DNA of 64,000 bases from Rugamonas brunnea. Lineage in GTDB: Bacteria; Pseudomonadota; Gammaproteobacteria; Burkholderiales; Burkholderiaceae_D. The stretch spans positions 1 through 64,000 of the forward strand of contig NZ_JACEZT010000017.1 of NCBI RefSeq assembly GCF_014042345.1, read 5' to 3'. This document shows positions 1 to 7,992 of the stretch, piece by piece (position 1 is the stretch's first letter; each line of letters starts with the position of its first letter). A program made the position numbers and the translations under genes. The notes under the pieces were generated by a model. That model saw only the letters and a list, made by a program, of their open reading frames with translations, searched no databases and was not told the origin of the DNA.

Positions 1-33
1 AAGGTCGATACCGATCAACGTTACGCTGTCCAT
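1..33 (-). CDS. IS110-family transposase, N-terminal fragment (runs off window)
   Basis: Only 11 codons are inside the window, reading MDSVTLIGIDL from an ATG at 33. A CCCTCC block at 41-46 gives a GGAGGG ribosome binding site 7-8 bases upstream of this start. The peptide resembles the N-terminus of IS110/IS1111-group DEDD transposases, which begin with a short strand carrying the first catalytic Asp (here in GIDL). The call rests on recall of family N-termini over very few residues. Other RNase H-fold proteins could begin similarly. Confidence 0.5.
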   Translation of the reverse strand, partial: MDSVTLIGIDL

Positions 34-57
34 GATGGCGCCCTCCAGAAATGAAAA

Positions 58-86
58 CACCCTATAAGATTAGGACTTATAGGGTG
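58..86. repeat. 11-bp perfect inverted repeat upstream of the transposase start
   Basis: CACCCTATAAG (58-68) and CTTATAGGGTG (76-86) are perfect inverted repeats with a 7-nt spacer. They lie 25 bases upstream of the putative IS110 transposase start. They could be a hairpin of the element's leader or non-coding RNA, or an operator. The sequence is notably AT-richer than the surroundings. Confidence 0.5.
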
Positions 87-103
87 AGGGTGACCATCTC
101 ATT

Positions 104-173
104 AACCGGGGTCAGGTCATACCATTAAGCAAGATGCGCGCATCTTGCTTAATGGTATGACCTGACCCCGGTT
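104..173. repeat. 70-bp perfect palindrome, GGGGTCAGG family, copy 1
   Basis: The two 35-base arms are exact reverse complements centred at 138/139, with outer arm AACCGGGGTCAGGTCAT. It lies between the transposase fragment and the 3' end of the cytochrome c gene that stops at 191. As RNA it would form a long hairpin followed by a short T-containing stretch, so it may act as a terminator for the cytochrome genes. Related palindromes occur at 12241, 18662, 43889 and 63365. Confidence 0.9.
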
Positions 174-190
174 TGTTTATGCCGGCTGGC

Positions 191-535
191 TTAGCGGTGC
201 GGTGTCACCAGCGTGCCTGGCAGGCTGTGCAGGTAAGCGGCCAGGTCCTTGATGTCCTGGTTGCTCAGTGGCTTGACCTGGCCGCCCATGATGGCGTTGC
301 CGCGGCCGTTGGCGCCGTCGCCGCGCTTGTAGGCGGTCAGCGCGTGTTCCAGATAGTCCTTGTGCTGGCCGGCCAGCTTGGGATAGCTGGGGTCGATCGG
401 GGTGTTGAAATCCTTGCCGTGGCAAGCGAAGCAGCTGTATTTTTCCGTCAGGGCCTTGCCGGCCTCGATGTTGCCGCTGGCGAAAGCCGACAGCGAGATG
501 GCGGAGCAGAACAGGGCGGTGATCAGTTTTTTCAT
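191..535 (-). CDS. Small periplasmic class I cytochrome c
   Basis: This 114-aa protein has a signal peptide (residues 1-19, MKKLITALFCSAISLSAFA) and one heme attachment motif, CFACH, at about residues 35-39. A Met in the IMGG segment near residue 83 is a plausible sixth heme ligand. It resembles c553/c4-type monoheme electron carriers. The gene lies 10 bases downstream of a second monoheme cytochrome on the same strand, so the two are probably co-transcribed and paralogous. The physiological partner cannot be told from the sequence; a role passing electrons to a terminal oxidase or peroxidase is inferred. Confidence 0.9.
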   Translation of the reverse strand: MKKLITALFCSAISLSAFASGNIEAGKALTEKYSCFACHGKDFNTPIDPSYPKLAGQHKDYLEHALTAYKRGDGANGRGNAIMGGQVKPLSNQDIKDLAAYLHSLPGTLVTPHR

Positions 536-545
536 CGTTCAGTCC

Positions 546-872
546 TTATTTCGCCGTTTGCTGGGAATAGTATGCTGCCACGTCCGCGATGTCCTGCTCC
601 GACAGGCTGGCCGCGATGCCCTTCATGGACGGATGCTTGCGCTCGCCCTTCTGGTAGGCCTTGAGCGCGTTCTCGATGTACTTGGCCGACTGGCCACCAA
701 TCATGGGCACCTGAAACACTTCCGGGAAGGTCGCCTTGTAACCGGGGATGCCGTGGCAGCCGATGCACATTTCGATCTTGGCGGGAGCGGCCTGGGCGTT
801 CCCTACGATGTCGGCCGCGGACGCGGCGTGGGCGAAACCTGCGAGCACGAGAAGTGCGTAGATTTTTTTCAT
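546..872 (-). CDS. Small periplasmic class I cytochrome c
   Basis: This 108-aa protein has a signal peptide (about residues 1-19, ending AASA) and a heme motif CIGCH at about 36-40. A conserved IGGQSAKYIENALKAY segment follows, characteristic of the small c553/c4-type family in betaproteobacteria. The C-terminal IADVAAYYSQ helix is the usual last helix of the fold. It is the first gene of a two-gene unit with the cytochrome at 191-535. The 264-base region upstream holds the shared promoter region and no recognisable gene. Confidence 0.9.
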   Translation of the reverse strand: MKKIYALLVLAGFAHAASAADIVGNAQAAPAKIEMCIGCHGIPGYKATFPEVFQVPMIGGQSAKYIENALKAYQKGERKHPSMKGIAASLSEQDIADVAAYYSQQTAK

Positions 873-1136
873 GGTGTGGTGGCTAAGTAATCAATAGGAA
901 TCGGATACAGCCCAAGCGCAAAACTTAACTTTTGCGCTATCAATCGCCGATTCTAACCCAAGAATGTTTCCATAGTCTATCAAGAATCATGGACAAACCG
1001 GCCGATCTTCGCTAGGCGTGGCGCATTGTTCCCAGCGCGCTTTGAGGGTGGCCTCTAGCGACTTGTTTTATACTTCAAAGATAACTTCTGCGAGAAGCAG
1101 CATCGATCCCCCCTTTCCACAGTGAGACCGCCACCC

Positions 1137-2003
1137 ATGCACGCCAACCAAGCACCCGCCCCGCGCTTCGAGGGTTCCGACAATTACGTCGCCACCAACG
1201 ACCTGAAACTGGCCGTCAACGCATCGCTGACACTGCAACGCCCGCTGCTGATCAAGGGCGAGCCGGGCACCGGCAAGACCATGCTGGCCGAGGAAGTGGC
1301 GGCCGCACTCAACATGCCGCTGATGCAGTGGCACGTGAAATCGACCACCAAGGCCCAGCAAGGCCTGTATGAATACGACGCCGTGTCGCGCCTGCGCGAT
1401 TCGCAGCTGGGCGACGAGCGCGTGCGCGACATCCACAACTACATCGTCAAGGGCGTGCTTTGGCAGGCGTTTACGGCGCCCGAGCCGGTGGTGCTGCTGA
1501 TCGACGAGATCGACAAGGCCGACATCGAGTTCCCCAACGACCTGCTGCGCGAGCTGGACCGCATGGAGTTCTACGTCTACGAGACGCGCGAGATGGTGGT
1601 GGCCAAGCACCGCCCGCTGGTCATCATCACCTCCAACAACGAGAAGGAATTGCCGGACGCCTTCCTGCGCCGCTGCTTCTTCCACTACATTAAATTCCCC
1701 GACCGCGACACGATGGAGCAGATCGTGGCCGTGCACTACCCGAACCTCAAGCGCGAACTGCTGGCCCAGGCCCTGCAGACCTTCTATGAGGTGCGCGAAG
1801 TCCAGGGCCTGAAGAAGAAGCCGTCCACCTCCGAGTTCCTCGACTGGCTCAAGCTGCTCATGGCCGAGGACATCCCGGCCGAAGCCCTGCGCAGCCAGGA
1901 CGCCAAGACCATCGTGCCGCCGTTGCACGGCGCCCTGCTCAAGAACGAACAGGACATCCACCTGTTCGAACGCCTGGTGTACATGGCCCGGACCAACCGC
2001 TGA
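1137..2003 (+). CDS. MoxR-family AAA+ ATPase
   Basis: This 288-aa AAA+ protein has Walker A GEPGTGKT (about residues 42-49), Walker B LLIDEIDKAD (about 122-131), a sensor segment ITSNNEKELPDAFLRRC and a C-terminal lid. MoxR ATPases act as chaperones that remodel or insert cofactors into partner complexes, usually with a VWA protein encoded nearby, as here (2611-3780). I chose ATG 1137; a GTG at 1122 would add five residues (MRPPP). The stop overlaps the next ATG in a TGATG, so translation is probably coupled. The substrate complex is not evident. Confidence 0.93.
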   Translation: MHANQAPAPRFEGSDNYVATNDLKLAVNASLTLQRPLLIKGEPGTGKTMLAEEVAAALNMPLMQWHVKSTTKAQQGLYEYDAVSRLRDSQLGDERVRDIHNYIVKGVLWQAFTAPEPVVLLIDEIDKADIEFPNDLLRELDRMEFYVYETREMVVAKHRPLVIITSNNEKELPDAFLRRCFFHYIKFPDRDTMEQIVAVHYPNLKRELLAQALQTFYEVREVQGLKKKPSTSEFLDWLKLLMAEDIPAEALRSQDAKTIVPPLHGALLKNEQDIHLFERLVYMARTNR

Positions 2004-2608
2004 TGAACGCCGCCCTGCAATCGCCCGTGCCCGTGACGCTGGAATGGAACGGCGTGCGGCTGGAACCGCTGGCGCCGCACCACGCGGACGGCCTGCGCTC
2101 GGCCGCCGCCGACGGCGAGCTGTGGCAGCTGCGCATCACCTCCGTGCCCGCACCCGAGGAGACCGACGCCTACATCGACAAGGCCATCGCCATGCGCCCG
2201 TCGCGCCTGGCGTTCGCCGTGGTGGACGCGGCCAGCGGCACCGTAATGGGCACCACCAGCTTCCACGACATCGTGCCGGAACTGGACCGCCTTGAAATCG
2301 GCTACACCTGGTACGCGCGCAGCCGCCAGCGCAGCCACGTCAACACCACCTGCAAGCTGCTGCTGCTCGGCCACGCCTTCGACACGCTGGGCTGCGCCGT
2401 GGTCGGCCTGCGCACCGACATCTTCAACCACACGTCGCAGCGCGCCATCGAACGGCTGGGCGCCAAGCGCGACGGCGTGCTGCGCCACCACGCGCTGCGC
2501 CGCGACGGCACCGTGCGCGACACGGTCATGTACAGCATCGTGCGCGGCGAGTGGCCGGAAATCAAAGCCCATCTGCACTACAAGCTGCACCAGGGCGGGG
2601 GGCGCTGA
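2003..2608 (+). CDS. GNAT-family N-acetyltransferase (RimJ/RimL type)
   Basis: This 201-aa GNAT protein has a conserved LEIGYTWYARSRQRSHVNT segment (about residues 95-115) that carries the acetyl-CoA-binding loop, and an NHTSQRAIERLGA motif near 140-153. These are typical of RimJ/RimL-type acetyltransferases, which acetylate protein N-termini or small molecules. The ATG overlaps the MoxR stop (TGATG), and the VWA gene starts 3 bases after its stop, so all three are one unit. A GNAT gene is not a standard MoxR/VWA component. Its target is unknown. Confidence 0.88.
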   Translation: MNAALQSPVPVTLEWNGVRLEPLAPHHADGLRSAAADGELWQLRITSVPAPEETDAYIDKAIAMRPSRLAFAVVDAASGTVMGTTSFHDIVPELDRLEIGYTWYARSRQRSHVNTTCKLLLLGHAFDTLGCAVVGLRTDIFNHTSQRAIERLGAKRDGVLRHHALRRDGTVRDTVMYSIVRGEWPEIKAHLHYKLHQGGGR

Positions 2609-2610
2609 CC

Positions 2611-3780
2611 ATGCTAATCGATTTCTTCTTCACCCTCAAGGACGCCAAGATCCCCGTCACGATCAAGGAGTTCCTGACCCTGCTCGAAGCGATGCAGAAG
2701 AACGTCATCGCGCCGTCGATGGACGACTTCTACTACCTGTCGCGCCTCGCGCTGGTCAAGGACGAGGCCCACTTCGACAAGTTCGACCGCGCGTTCGCCC
2801 AGTACTTCAAGGGCATCAACGCCGCCTTCGAGACCAACAGCGCCATCCCGCTCGACTGGCTGGTGCAGCGCATGAAGCGCGAGCTGACCGACGAGCAGAT
2901 CGCCCAGCTGGAGAAATTCGGCTACGACAAGCTGATGGACCGGCTCAAGGAGCTGCTCAAGGAACAGAAGGAGCGCCACGAGGGCGGCAGCAAGTGGATA
3001 GGCACGGGCGGCACCTCGCCGTTCGGCCACGGCGGCACCAACCCGGAAGGGGTGCGCATCGGCGGCAAGGGCGGCAACCGCACGGCCGTCAAGGTGTGGG
3101 AAGCGCGCGCCTACAAGGACTACGACGGCGAACGCGAACTGGGCACGCGCAACATCAAGGTGGCGCTGCGCCGGCTGCGCAAGTTCGCGCGCGAAGGGGC
3201 CGAGGAGGAACTGGCGCTCGACGCCACCATCCGCGCCACGGCCAGCAACGCCGGCTACCTCGACATCAAGATGCGCCCCGAGCGCAAGAACAAGGTCAAG
3301 GTGCTGATGCTGTTCGACGTGGGCGGCACCATGGATGACCACATCGAGCGCACCGAGGAACTGTTCTCGGCCTCGCGCACGGAGTTCAAGAACATGGAGT
3401 TCTTCTACTTCCACAACTGCGTGTACGACCACCTGTGGAAGAACAACCGGCGCCGCCACGCGGAACGTTTCCCCACCTGGGACATCCTGCGCAAGTACCC
3501 GCCCGACACCAAGCTCATTTTCGTCGGCGACGCCACCATGAGCCCCTACGAGATCTTGCAGCCGGGCGGCTCAGTGGAGTACAACAACGAGGAGGCGGGT
3601 TCGGAATGGCTGGCCCGCTTCACCAACGCGTTTCCCAAGTTCGTGTGGCTCAACCCGGAACCGGAAGGCATCTGGCAGTACCGCCAGTCCGTCTCCATCA
3701 TCCGCCAGCTGATGAACAACCGCATGTTCCCGCTGACGATGGAGGGGCTGGAGCGGGCCATGCGCACCCTGAGCAAATAA
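2611..3780 (+). CDS. CoxE-like VWA-domain protein
   Basis: This 389-aa cytoplasmic protein has no signal peptide. It has an N-terminal helical region, a Gly-rich central stretch (about residues 130-160, GTGGTSPFGHGGTNPEG) and a C-terminal von Willebrand A domain from about 225. CoxE-type proteins pair with MoxR ATPases in assembling metalloenzymes. The expected MIDAS motif DxSxS reads DVGGT (about 236-240), so the first serine is glycine and the second threonine. The start ATG at 2611 follows the GNAT stop by two bases. Confidence 0.85.
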   Translation: MLIDFFFTLKDAKIPVTIKEFLTLLEAMQKNVIAPSMDDFYYLSRLALVKDEAHFDKFDRAFAQYFKGINAAFETNSAIPLDWLVQRMKRELTDEQIAQLEKFGYDKLMDRLKELLKEQKERHEGGSKWIGTGGTSPFGHGGTNPEGVRIGGKGGNRTAVKVWEARAYKDYDGERELGTRNIKVALRRLRKFAREGAEEELALDATIRATASNAGYLDIKMRPERKNKVKVLMLFDVGGTMDDHIERTEELFSASRTEFKNMEFFYFHNCVYDHLWKNNRRRHAERFPTWDILRKYPPDTKLIFVGDATMSPYEILQPGGSVEYNNEEAGSEWLARFTNAFPKFVWLNPEPEGIWQYRQSVSIIRQLMNNRMFPLTMEGLERAMRTLSK

Positions 3781-3830
3781 GGCGGTGGCACAAGGGTCAG
3801 CCCCTAGGGTCTGCCCCTGAAGCGAGCCGA

Positions 3831-4529
3831 TCAGGCCGGCAGTTGCAGCCGGTAGCCGACGGCCGTTTCCGTCAGCAGGTAGCGGGGCTGGGTGGGGTCG
3901 TCCTCCAGCTTGTGGCGCAAATGGCCCATGTAGATGCGCAGGTAGTGGCCGTTCTCGGCCTGCGACGGCCCCCACACGGCCCGCAGCAGCTGGGGATTGG
4001 TCATCACGCGCCCGGCGTTGGCCACCAGCACGGCCAGCAGCCGGTATTCGGTCGGTGTCAGGTGCACGTGCTGGCCGTCCCGCGTGACGCGCCGGTTCGG
4101 CAAATCCACTTCCACCGCGCCAAAGCGCACCGGCCCAGCATTGCCGGCGGCTGGCTGGCGCTGACGGCGCAGGGTGGCGCGCACCCGCGCCAACAACTCA
4201 CCGACGCCGAAGGGCTTGGTCAGGTAGTCGTCGGCGCCGGCGTCGAGGGCGCGGATCTTGTCGGCCTCGTTGGCGCGGGCCGACAGCACGATCACCGGCA
4301 CGGACGACCATTTGCGCAGGTCGGCGATCAAGTCCACGCCGTCGCCGTCGGGCAGGCCCAGGTCCAGCACCACCAGGTCGGGCTTGCGGGTGCCTGCGTC
4401 GATCAGGCCGCGCTGCAGCGTGGCCGCCTCGTGCACCTGCCAGCCCTCCTCCTCCAGCGCACCGCGCACAAAGCGGCGGATCTGCGGTTCATCCTCGATC
4501 AGCAGCGCGGTCGGCATCGGTTCATTCAT
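3831..4529 (-). CDS. kdpE: KdpE, response regulator of the Kdp potassium system
   Basis: This 232-aa OmpR-family regulator has a receiver domain with acidic pocket E12/D13, phospho-acceptor D56 (VVLDLGLPDG) and K105 (LTKPFG), followed by a winged-helix DNA-binding domain ending YLLTETAVGYRLQL. Phosphorylated KdpE activates kdpFABC under potassium limitation. The start ATG at 4529 overlaps the 3' end of kdpD by 8 bases, so the two are translationally coupled. The gene converges on the MoxR operon across 50 bases that contain a short GGGTCAG/GGGTCTG repeat remnant. Confidence 0.97.
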   Translation of the reverse strand: MNEPMPTALLIEDEPQIRRFVRGALEEEGWQVHEAATLQRGLIDAGTRKPDLVVLDLGLPDGDGVDLIADLRKWSSVPVIVLSARANEADKIRALDAGADDYLTKPFGVGELLARVRATLRRQRQPAAGNAGPVRFGAVEVDLPNRRVTRDGQHVHLTPTEYRLLAVLVANAGRVMTNPQLLRAVWGPSQAENGHYLRIYMGHLRHKLEDDPTQPRYLLTETAVGYRLQLPA

Positions 4530-7302
4530 GGTTGTGTCCTTGTCGTTCGCGCTCCTGCTCCGCTTCCGGCTCGGGCAGCGGCGGCGGACTGCCCACCGGC
4601 AGCGAGAACACGAAGGCGGCGCCGCCGGCCGGCGATGGCGCGGCGTTGATCTTGCCACCATGCGCCTCGACGATGGCGCGACAGATGGCCAGTCCCAGTC
4701 CCACGCCCGGCTTGGCCGATTCGCGTTCGCCGCGCGTGAATTTCTCGAAGATGGCTTCCTCGCGCCCGTGCGGCAAGCCGGGGCCGTCATCATAGACCAT
4801 CACGTCGACCCACGTGCCGCGCAGCTCGGCGGCCAGCGTCACGTGCGCGCCGGGCGGCGTGTACTTGGCCGCGTTCTCCAGCAGGTTGCACAGCACGCGC
4901 TCGATCAGCACGGCGTCGAAACGCAGCAGCGGCAGGTCCGGCGCCAGCCGGGTGGCCACCACGTGCGCCTTGAGCTGGGCGCCGCTCGCGCGCAGCGCAC
5001 TGCCCACCACCTCCTCCAGCGGCTGCCATTGCAGGTTGAAGGTCACTTCGCCGCTCTGGATGCGGGCCATGTCGAGCAGGTTGGCGACCAGGGCGCTCAT
5101 GCGCCTGGCCTCGTCGTGCAGCGCGTTGGCCTGTGCCAGCTGGGCCGGCGCCAGCGGCGGGCGCGAGCCGGCCAGCGATTCGGACATGCCCACCAGCGAC
5201 GTGAGCGGCGTGCGCAGGTCGTGCGACAGGGCAGCCAGCAGCGAATTGCGCAGCCGCTCCGATTCCATGTTCACCAGCGCCTCCTGCGCCACCTCGATGT
5301 AGTGTACGCGTTCCAGCGCGATGGCGGCCAGGGTGGCGAAGGTGTCGAGGTGCTGGCGCTGTTCGGGGATCATGATCCAGCGCCGGTGTTCGGGCTGGAT
5401 CGCCAGCACGCCGCGGGTGCGCATGGGCGCCACCAGTGGCAGGTAGAAGATGCGGCTGGCCGGCAGCGTGTCCGTGCCCAGGCCCGCGCATTCCGCATGG
5501 TCAAAGGCCCACTGGGCGATGCCGCTGTCGAAGACGGCCATGTGGGCCATGGCGGCGGCGTCGGACGGGTCTTGCGGCGGCAGCTTGAGGCGGCCAGCCG
5601 CATCCGGCACCAGCAATGTGGCGCGGGCCCGGAACGCGCCCTGGATGAAACGCTGGGTGATCTCGAAGATCTGCTCCGTCTGCAACGCACCGGACAGCTC
5701 GCGCGCGTACTCGTACAGCGCGCGCGAACGGGCCTCGCGGCGCGAGGCCACGTGGGCCTGGAAGCGCAGGCCGGCCGTCAGGTGACCGGTGATCAGGCCC
5801 ACGGCCAGCATGACGGCGAATGTGATCAGGTATTGCAGGTCGGAGATAGCGAACGTGAAGCGCGGCGGCACGAAGAAGAAATCGAAGCAGGCCACGCTGA
5901 CGCAGGTGGCCACCACGGACGGGCCACGCCCGAAGCGCACGGCCACCAGCAGCACGGCCAGCAGGAATAGCATGGCGATGTTGGCCAGGTCCAGGTAGGC
6001 CAGCATGGGCGTGGCCGCCAGCGCCGTGGCCAGGCTGGCGGCGCCGGCCCACGCGTAGGCGGCAAGGCGCTTGCCCTCGTCCGGTTCCACGTCGCCGTCC
6101 GGCTCGGCCCGCGCGCGCGCTGACGTGCCCCGCCCGCCCTGCCCGTCCTGCTCGTCCTGCTGCTGGGCGGCCACCTCGATCAGGTCGATCTCGGGCGCGT
6201 ATTCGGCCACGCGGCGCAGTTGGGTGCGGTGCCACGGACGGCGGCGGCGCCACGCGCGCGCCATGACGATCTTCGACAGGTTGTGGCCGCGCGCGTAGTC
6301 AGCGATGGCCACGGCCACGTCCTCGCCCGACAGCACGGCCGTGGTGGCTCCCAGGCTCTCGGCCAGCTTGAGCGTGTTCAGGATGCGTTCGCGCTCGGCG
6401 GCCGGCAGGCGTTGCAGGGCCGGCGTCTCCACGTAGACAGCGTGCCAGGCCGAACCGAGCTGGCTGGCCAGGCGCGCCGTGCTGCGCACCGCGTGCTCGG
6501 CGCCCGGACGCGGTCCCACGCAGGCCAGCAGCGCGGCGCCGGTCTTCCAGATGTCGCCGATCGATTGCTCGACCCGGTAGGCGCGCACGTCGTCCTCGAT
6601 GCGGTCGGCCGTGCGGCGCAGCGCCAGCTCGCGCAGCGCGATCAGGTTCCCCTTGCGGAAGAAGTTCTGCGACGCGCGCTCGGCCTGCTGTTGCTGGTAC
6701 ACCTTGCCGCCCTTGAGGCGGGCCAGCAGCTCGTCGGCCGGCAAGTCGACCAGCACCACCTCGTCGGCCTCATCGAACACGGTGTCGGGCAGGGTCTCGG
6801 CCACGCGGATGCCGGTGATGCCGCCCACCACGTCGTTCAGGCTTTCCAGGTGCTGCACGTTGACGGTGGTGAGCACGTCGATGCCCGCGTCCAGCAATTC
6901 CTCCACGTCCTGCCAGCGCTTGGGGTGGCGCGAGCCGGGCACGTTGGAGTGGGCCAGCTCGTCGATCAGGATCAGGGGCGGACGGCGCGCCAGCGCCGCG
7001 TCGATGTCGAATTCGGCCAGTTGTTTTCCCCGGTAGTCGAACTGGCGCAACGGCAGCACGTCCAGCCCGTCGAGCATGGCGGCCGTCTCGCTGCGGCCGT
7101 GGGTTTCGATCACGCCGACCAGCACGGGCTGGCCGTCGGCCTGCAGCTTGCGGGCGGCCGCCAGCATGGCGTAGGTTTTGCCCACGCCGGCCGAGGCGCC
7201 GAAATAGATGCGCAGTTTGCCCCGCGCGGCCTTGCGCTCCTGCGCCTGCACTTGCGCCAGCAAGGCGTCGGGGTCGGGTCGTTCGCTATCGTTGGGGAAC
7301 AT
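4522..7302 (-). CDS. kdpD: KdpD, potassium-sensing histidine kinase
   Basis: This 926-aa protein has a complete KdpD architecture. The N-terminal KdpD domain carries Walker A GASAGVGKT (35-43) and LILIDELAHSN. A USP-like domain follows (about 250-365), then a charged linker, four membrane helices (about 400-495), a GAF-like domain and a HisKA/HATPase core with phosphorylated H694 in SHDLRTPLTSL. It phosphorylates KdpE when potassium is scarce. The linker is rich in Gln, Gly and Asp (QQQDEQDGQGGRG). It follows kdpC by 33 bases and is in one operon with it. Confidence 0.97.
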   Translation of the reverse strand: MFPNDSERPDPDALLAQVQAQERKAARGKLRIYFGASAGVGKTYAMLAAARKLQADGQPVLVGVIETHGRSETAAMLDGLDVLPLRQFDYRGKQLAEFDIDAALARRPPLILIDELAHSNVPGSRHPKRWQDVEELLDAGIDVLTTVNVQHLESLNDVVGGITGIRVAETLPDTVFDEADEVVLVDLPADELLARLKGGKVYQQQQAERASQNFFRKGNLIALRELALRRTADRIEDDVRAYRVEQSIGDIWKTGAALLACVGPRPGAEHAVRSTARLASQLGSAWHAVYVETPALQRLPAAERERILNTLKLAESLGATTAVLSGEDVAVAIADYARGHNLSKIVMARAWRRRRPWHRTQLRRVAEYAPEIDLIEVAAQQQDEQDGQGGRGTSARARAEPDGDVEPDEGKRLAAYAWAGAASLATALAATPMLAYLDLANIAMLFLLAVLLVAVRFGRGPSVVATCVSVACFDFFFVPPRFTFAISDLQYLITFAVMLAVGLITGHLTAGLRFQAHVASRREARSRALYEYARELSGALQTEQIFEITQRFIQGAFRARATLLVPDAAGRLKLPPQDPSDAAAMAHMAVFDSGIAQWAFDHAECAGLGTDTLPASRIFYLPLVAPMRTRGVLAIQPEHRRWIMIPEQRQHLDTFATLAAIALERVHYIEVAQEALVNMESERLRNSLLAALSHDLRTPLTSLVGMSESLAGSRPPLAPAQLAQANALHDEARRMSALVANLLDMARIQSGEVTFNLQWQPLEEVVGSALRASGAQLKAHVVATRLAPDLPLLRFDAVLIERVLCNLLENAAKYTPPGAHVTLAAELRGTWVDVMVYDDGPGLPHGREEAIFEKFTRGERESAKPGVGLGLAICRAIVEAHGGKINAAPSPAGGAAFVFSLPVGSPPPLPEPEAEQERERQGHNHE

Positions 7303-7335
7303 GGATGCCTGTCGAAATGGCCAGCAATGGGCAGT

Positions 7336-7932
7336 TTAGCGCTTCTGGCCCGCTTCCGCGTCCAGCGCCAGGTTCAATGCCAGCACGTTGACGCGCGCCT
7401 CGCCGAAAAAGCCCAGGTATTGATTCTGACGGTGGGCCGCGATCAGCTCGGCCACGCGGGCCGGGTCAAGTTGGCGGGCGGCGGCCACGCGGCGCGCCTG
7501 GTACTGGGCGGCGGCCAGGCTGATCTCGGGATCGAGGCCGCTGCCGGAGGCCGTCACCAGGTCCACGGGGATCGGCAGCTGGTTGCCGGGATCGGCGGCG
7601 CGCAGGGCGGCGATGCGGGCCTTGACGGCGTCGATCTGGGCCGGGTTGTTGGGGCCCAGGTTGGCGCCGCCGGAACCGGCCCCGTTGTTGGGCATGGGGC
7701 TGGTGGCGGACGGACGGCCCCAGAAGTATTTGGGCGAGGTGAAGGCTTGGCCTATCAGTTCGGAGCCGACAGGCTTGCCGCCGGCTTCGATGATGCTGCC
7801 GCCGGCCTGGGCCGGGAAGGCGACGGCGCCCACGCCGGTCACAGCCAGCGGATAGAGCACGCCGCAAATGAGGGTCAGGGCGCCGAACAGGACGACGGCG
7901 GGACGGATGGTGGAAAAGGTGTTGGAAGACAC
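7336..7932 (-). CDS. kdpC: KdpC, potassium-transporting ATPase subunit C
   Basis: This 198-aa protein has a single N-terminal membrane helix (about residues 10-32) and the family's PTSDPAxN-like hallmarks: GSELIGQAFTSPKYFWGRPS, then ASGSGLDPEISLAAA. It stabilises the KdpFABC complex and helps ATP binding to KdpB. The length is usual (about 190-200 aa). It lies between kdpB and kdpD in the same operon, separated from kdpB by 60 bases that hold a strong GC hairpin (7960-7985). Confidence 0.97.
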   Translation of the reverse strand: MSSNTFSTIRPAVVLFGALTLICGVLYPLAVTGVGAVAFPAQAGGSIIEAGGKPVGSELIGQAFTSPKYFWGRPSATSPMPNNGAGSGGANLGPNNPAQIDAVKARIAALRAADPGNQLPIPVDLVTASGSGLDPEISLAAAQYQARRVAAARQLDPARVAELIAAHRQNQYLGFFGEARVNVLALNLALDAEAGQKR

Positions 7933-7959
7933 GATGACTCCAGAGTGTGAGTGCGCAGG

Positions 7960-7985
7960 CCCCGCCCCGCGCGCGCGGGACGGGG
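7960..7985 (-). terminator. GC-rich hairpin in the kdpB-kdpC gap (possible attenuator)
   Basis: CCCCG (7960-7964) pairs with CGGGG (7981-7985), and an inner CCCG pairs with CGGG, around a GCGC-rich loop. It has no T-run. It lies between two cistrons whose products are needed in equal amounts, so it is more likely an mRNA-stability or partial attenuation element than a true terminator. Confidence 0.4.
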
Positions 7986-7992
7986 CGAACGA

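Noticed and set aside
104..173. Palindromic repeats as CRISPR repeats
   Set aside because: The copies are many kilobases apart, have no spacer array, and differ in their inner arms. No cas genes are present.
3794..3822. GGGTCAGCCCCTAGGGTCTGCCCCTGA stretch as another palindrome-family copy (motif spans 3797-3822)
   Set aside because: It shares only short GGGTCAG/GGGTCTG pieces and does not form a long hairpin, so it may be a remnant. I noted it at kdpE but did not list it as a family member.
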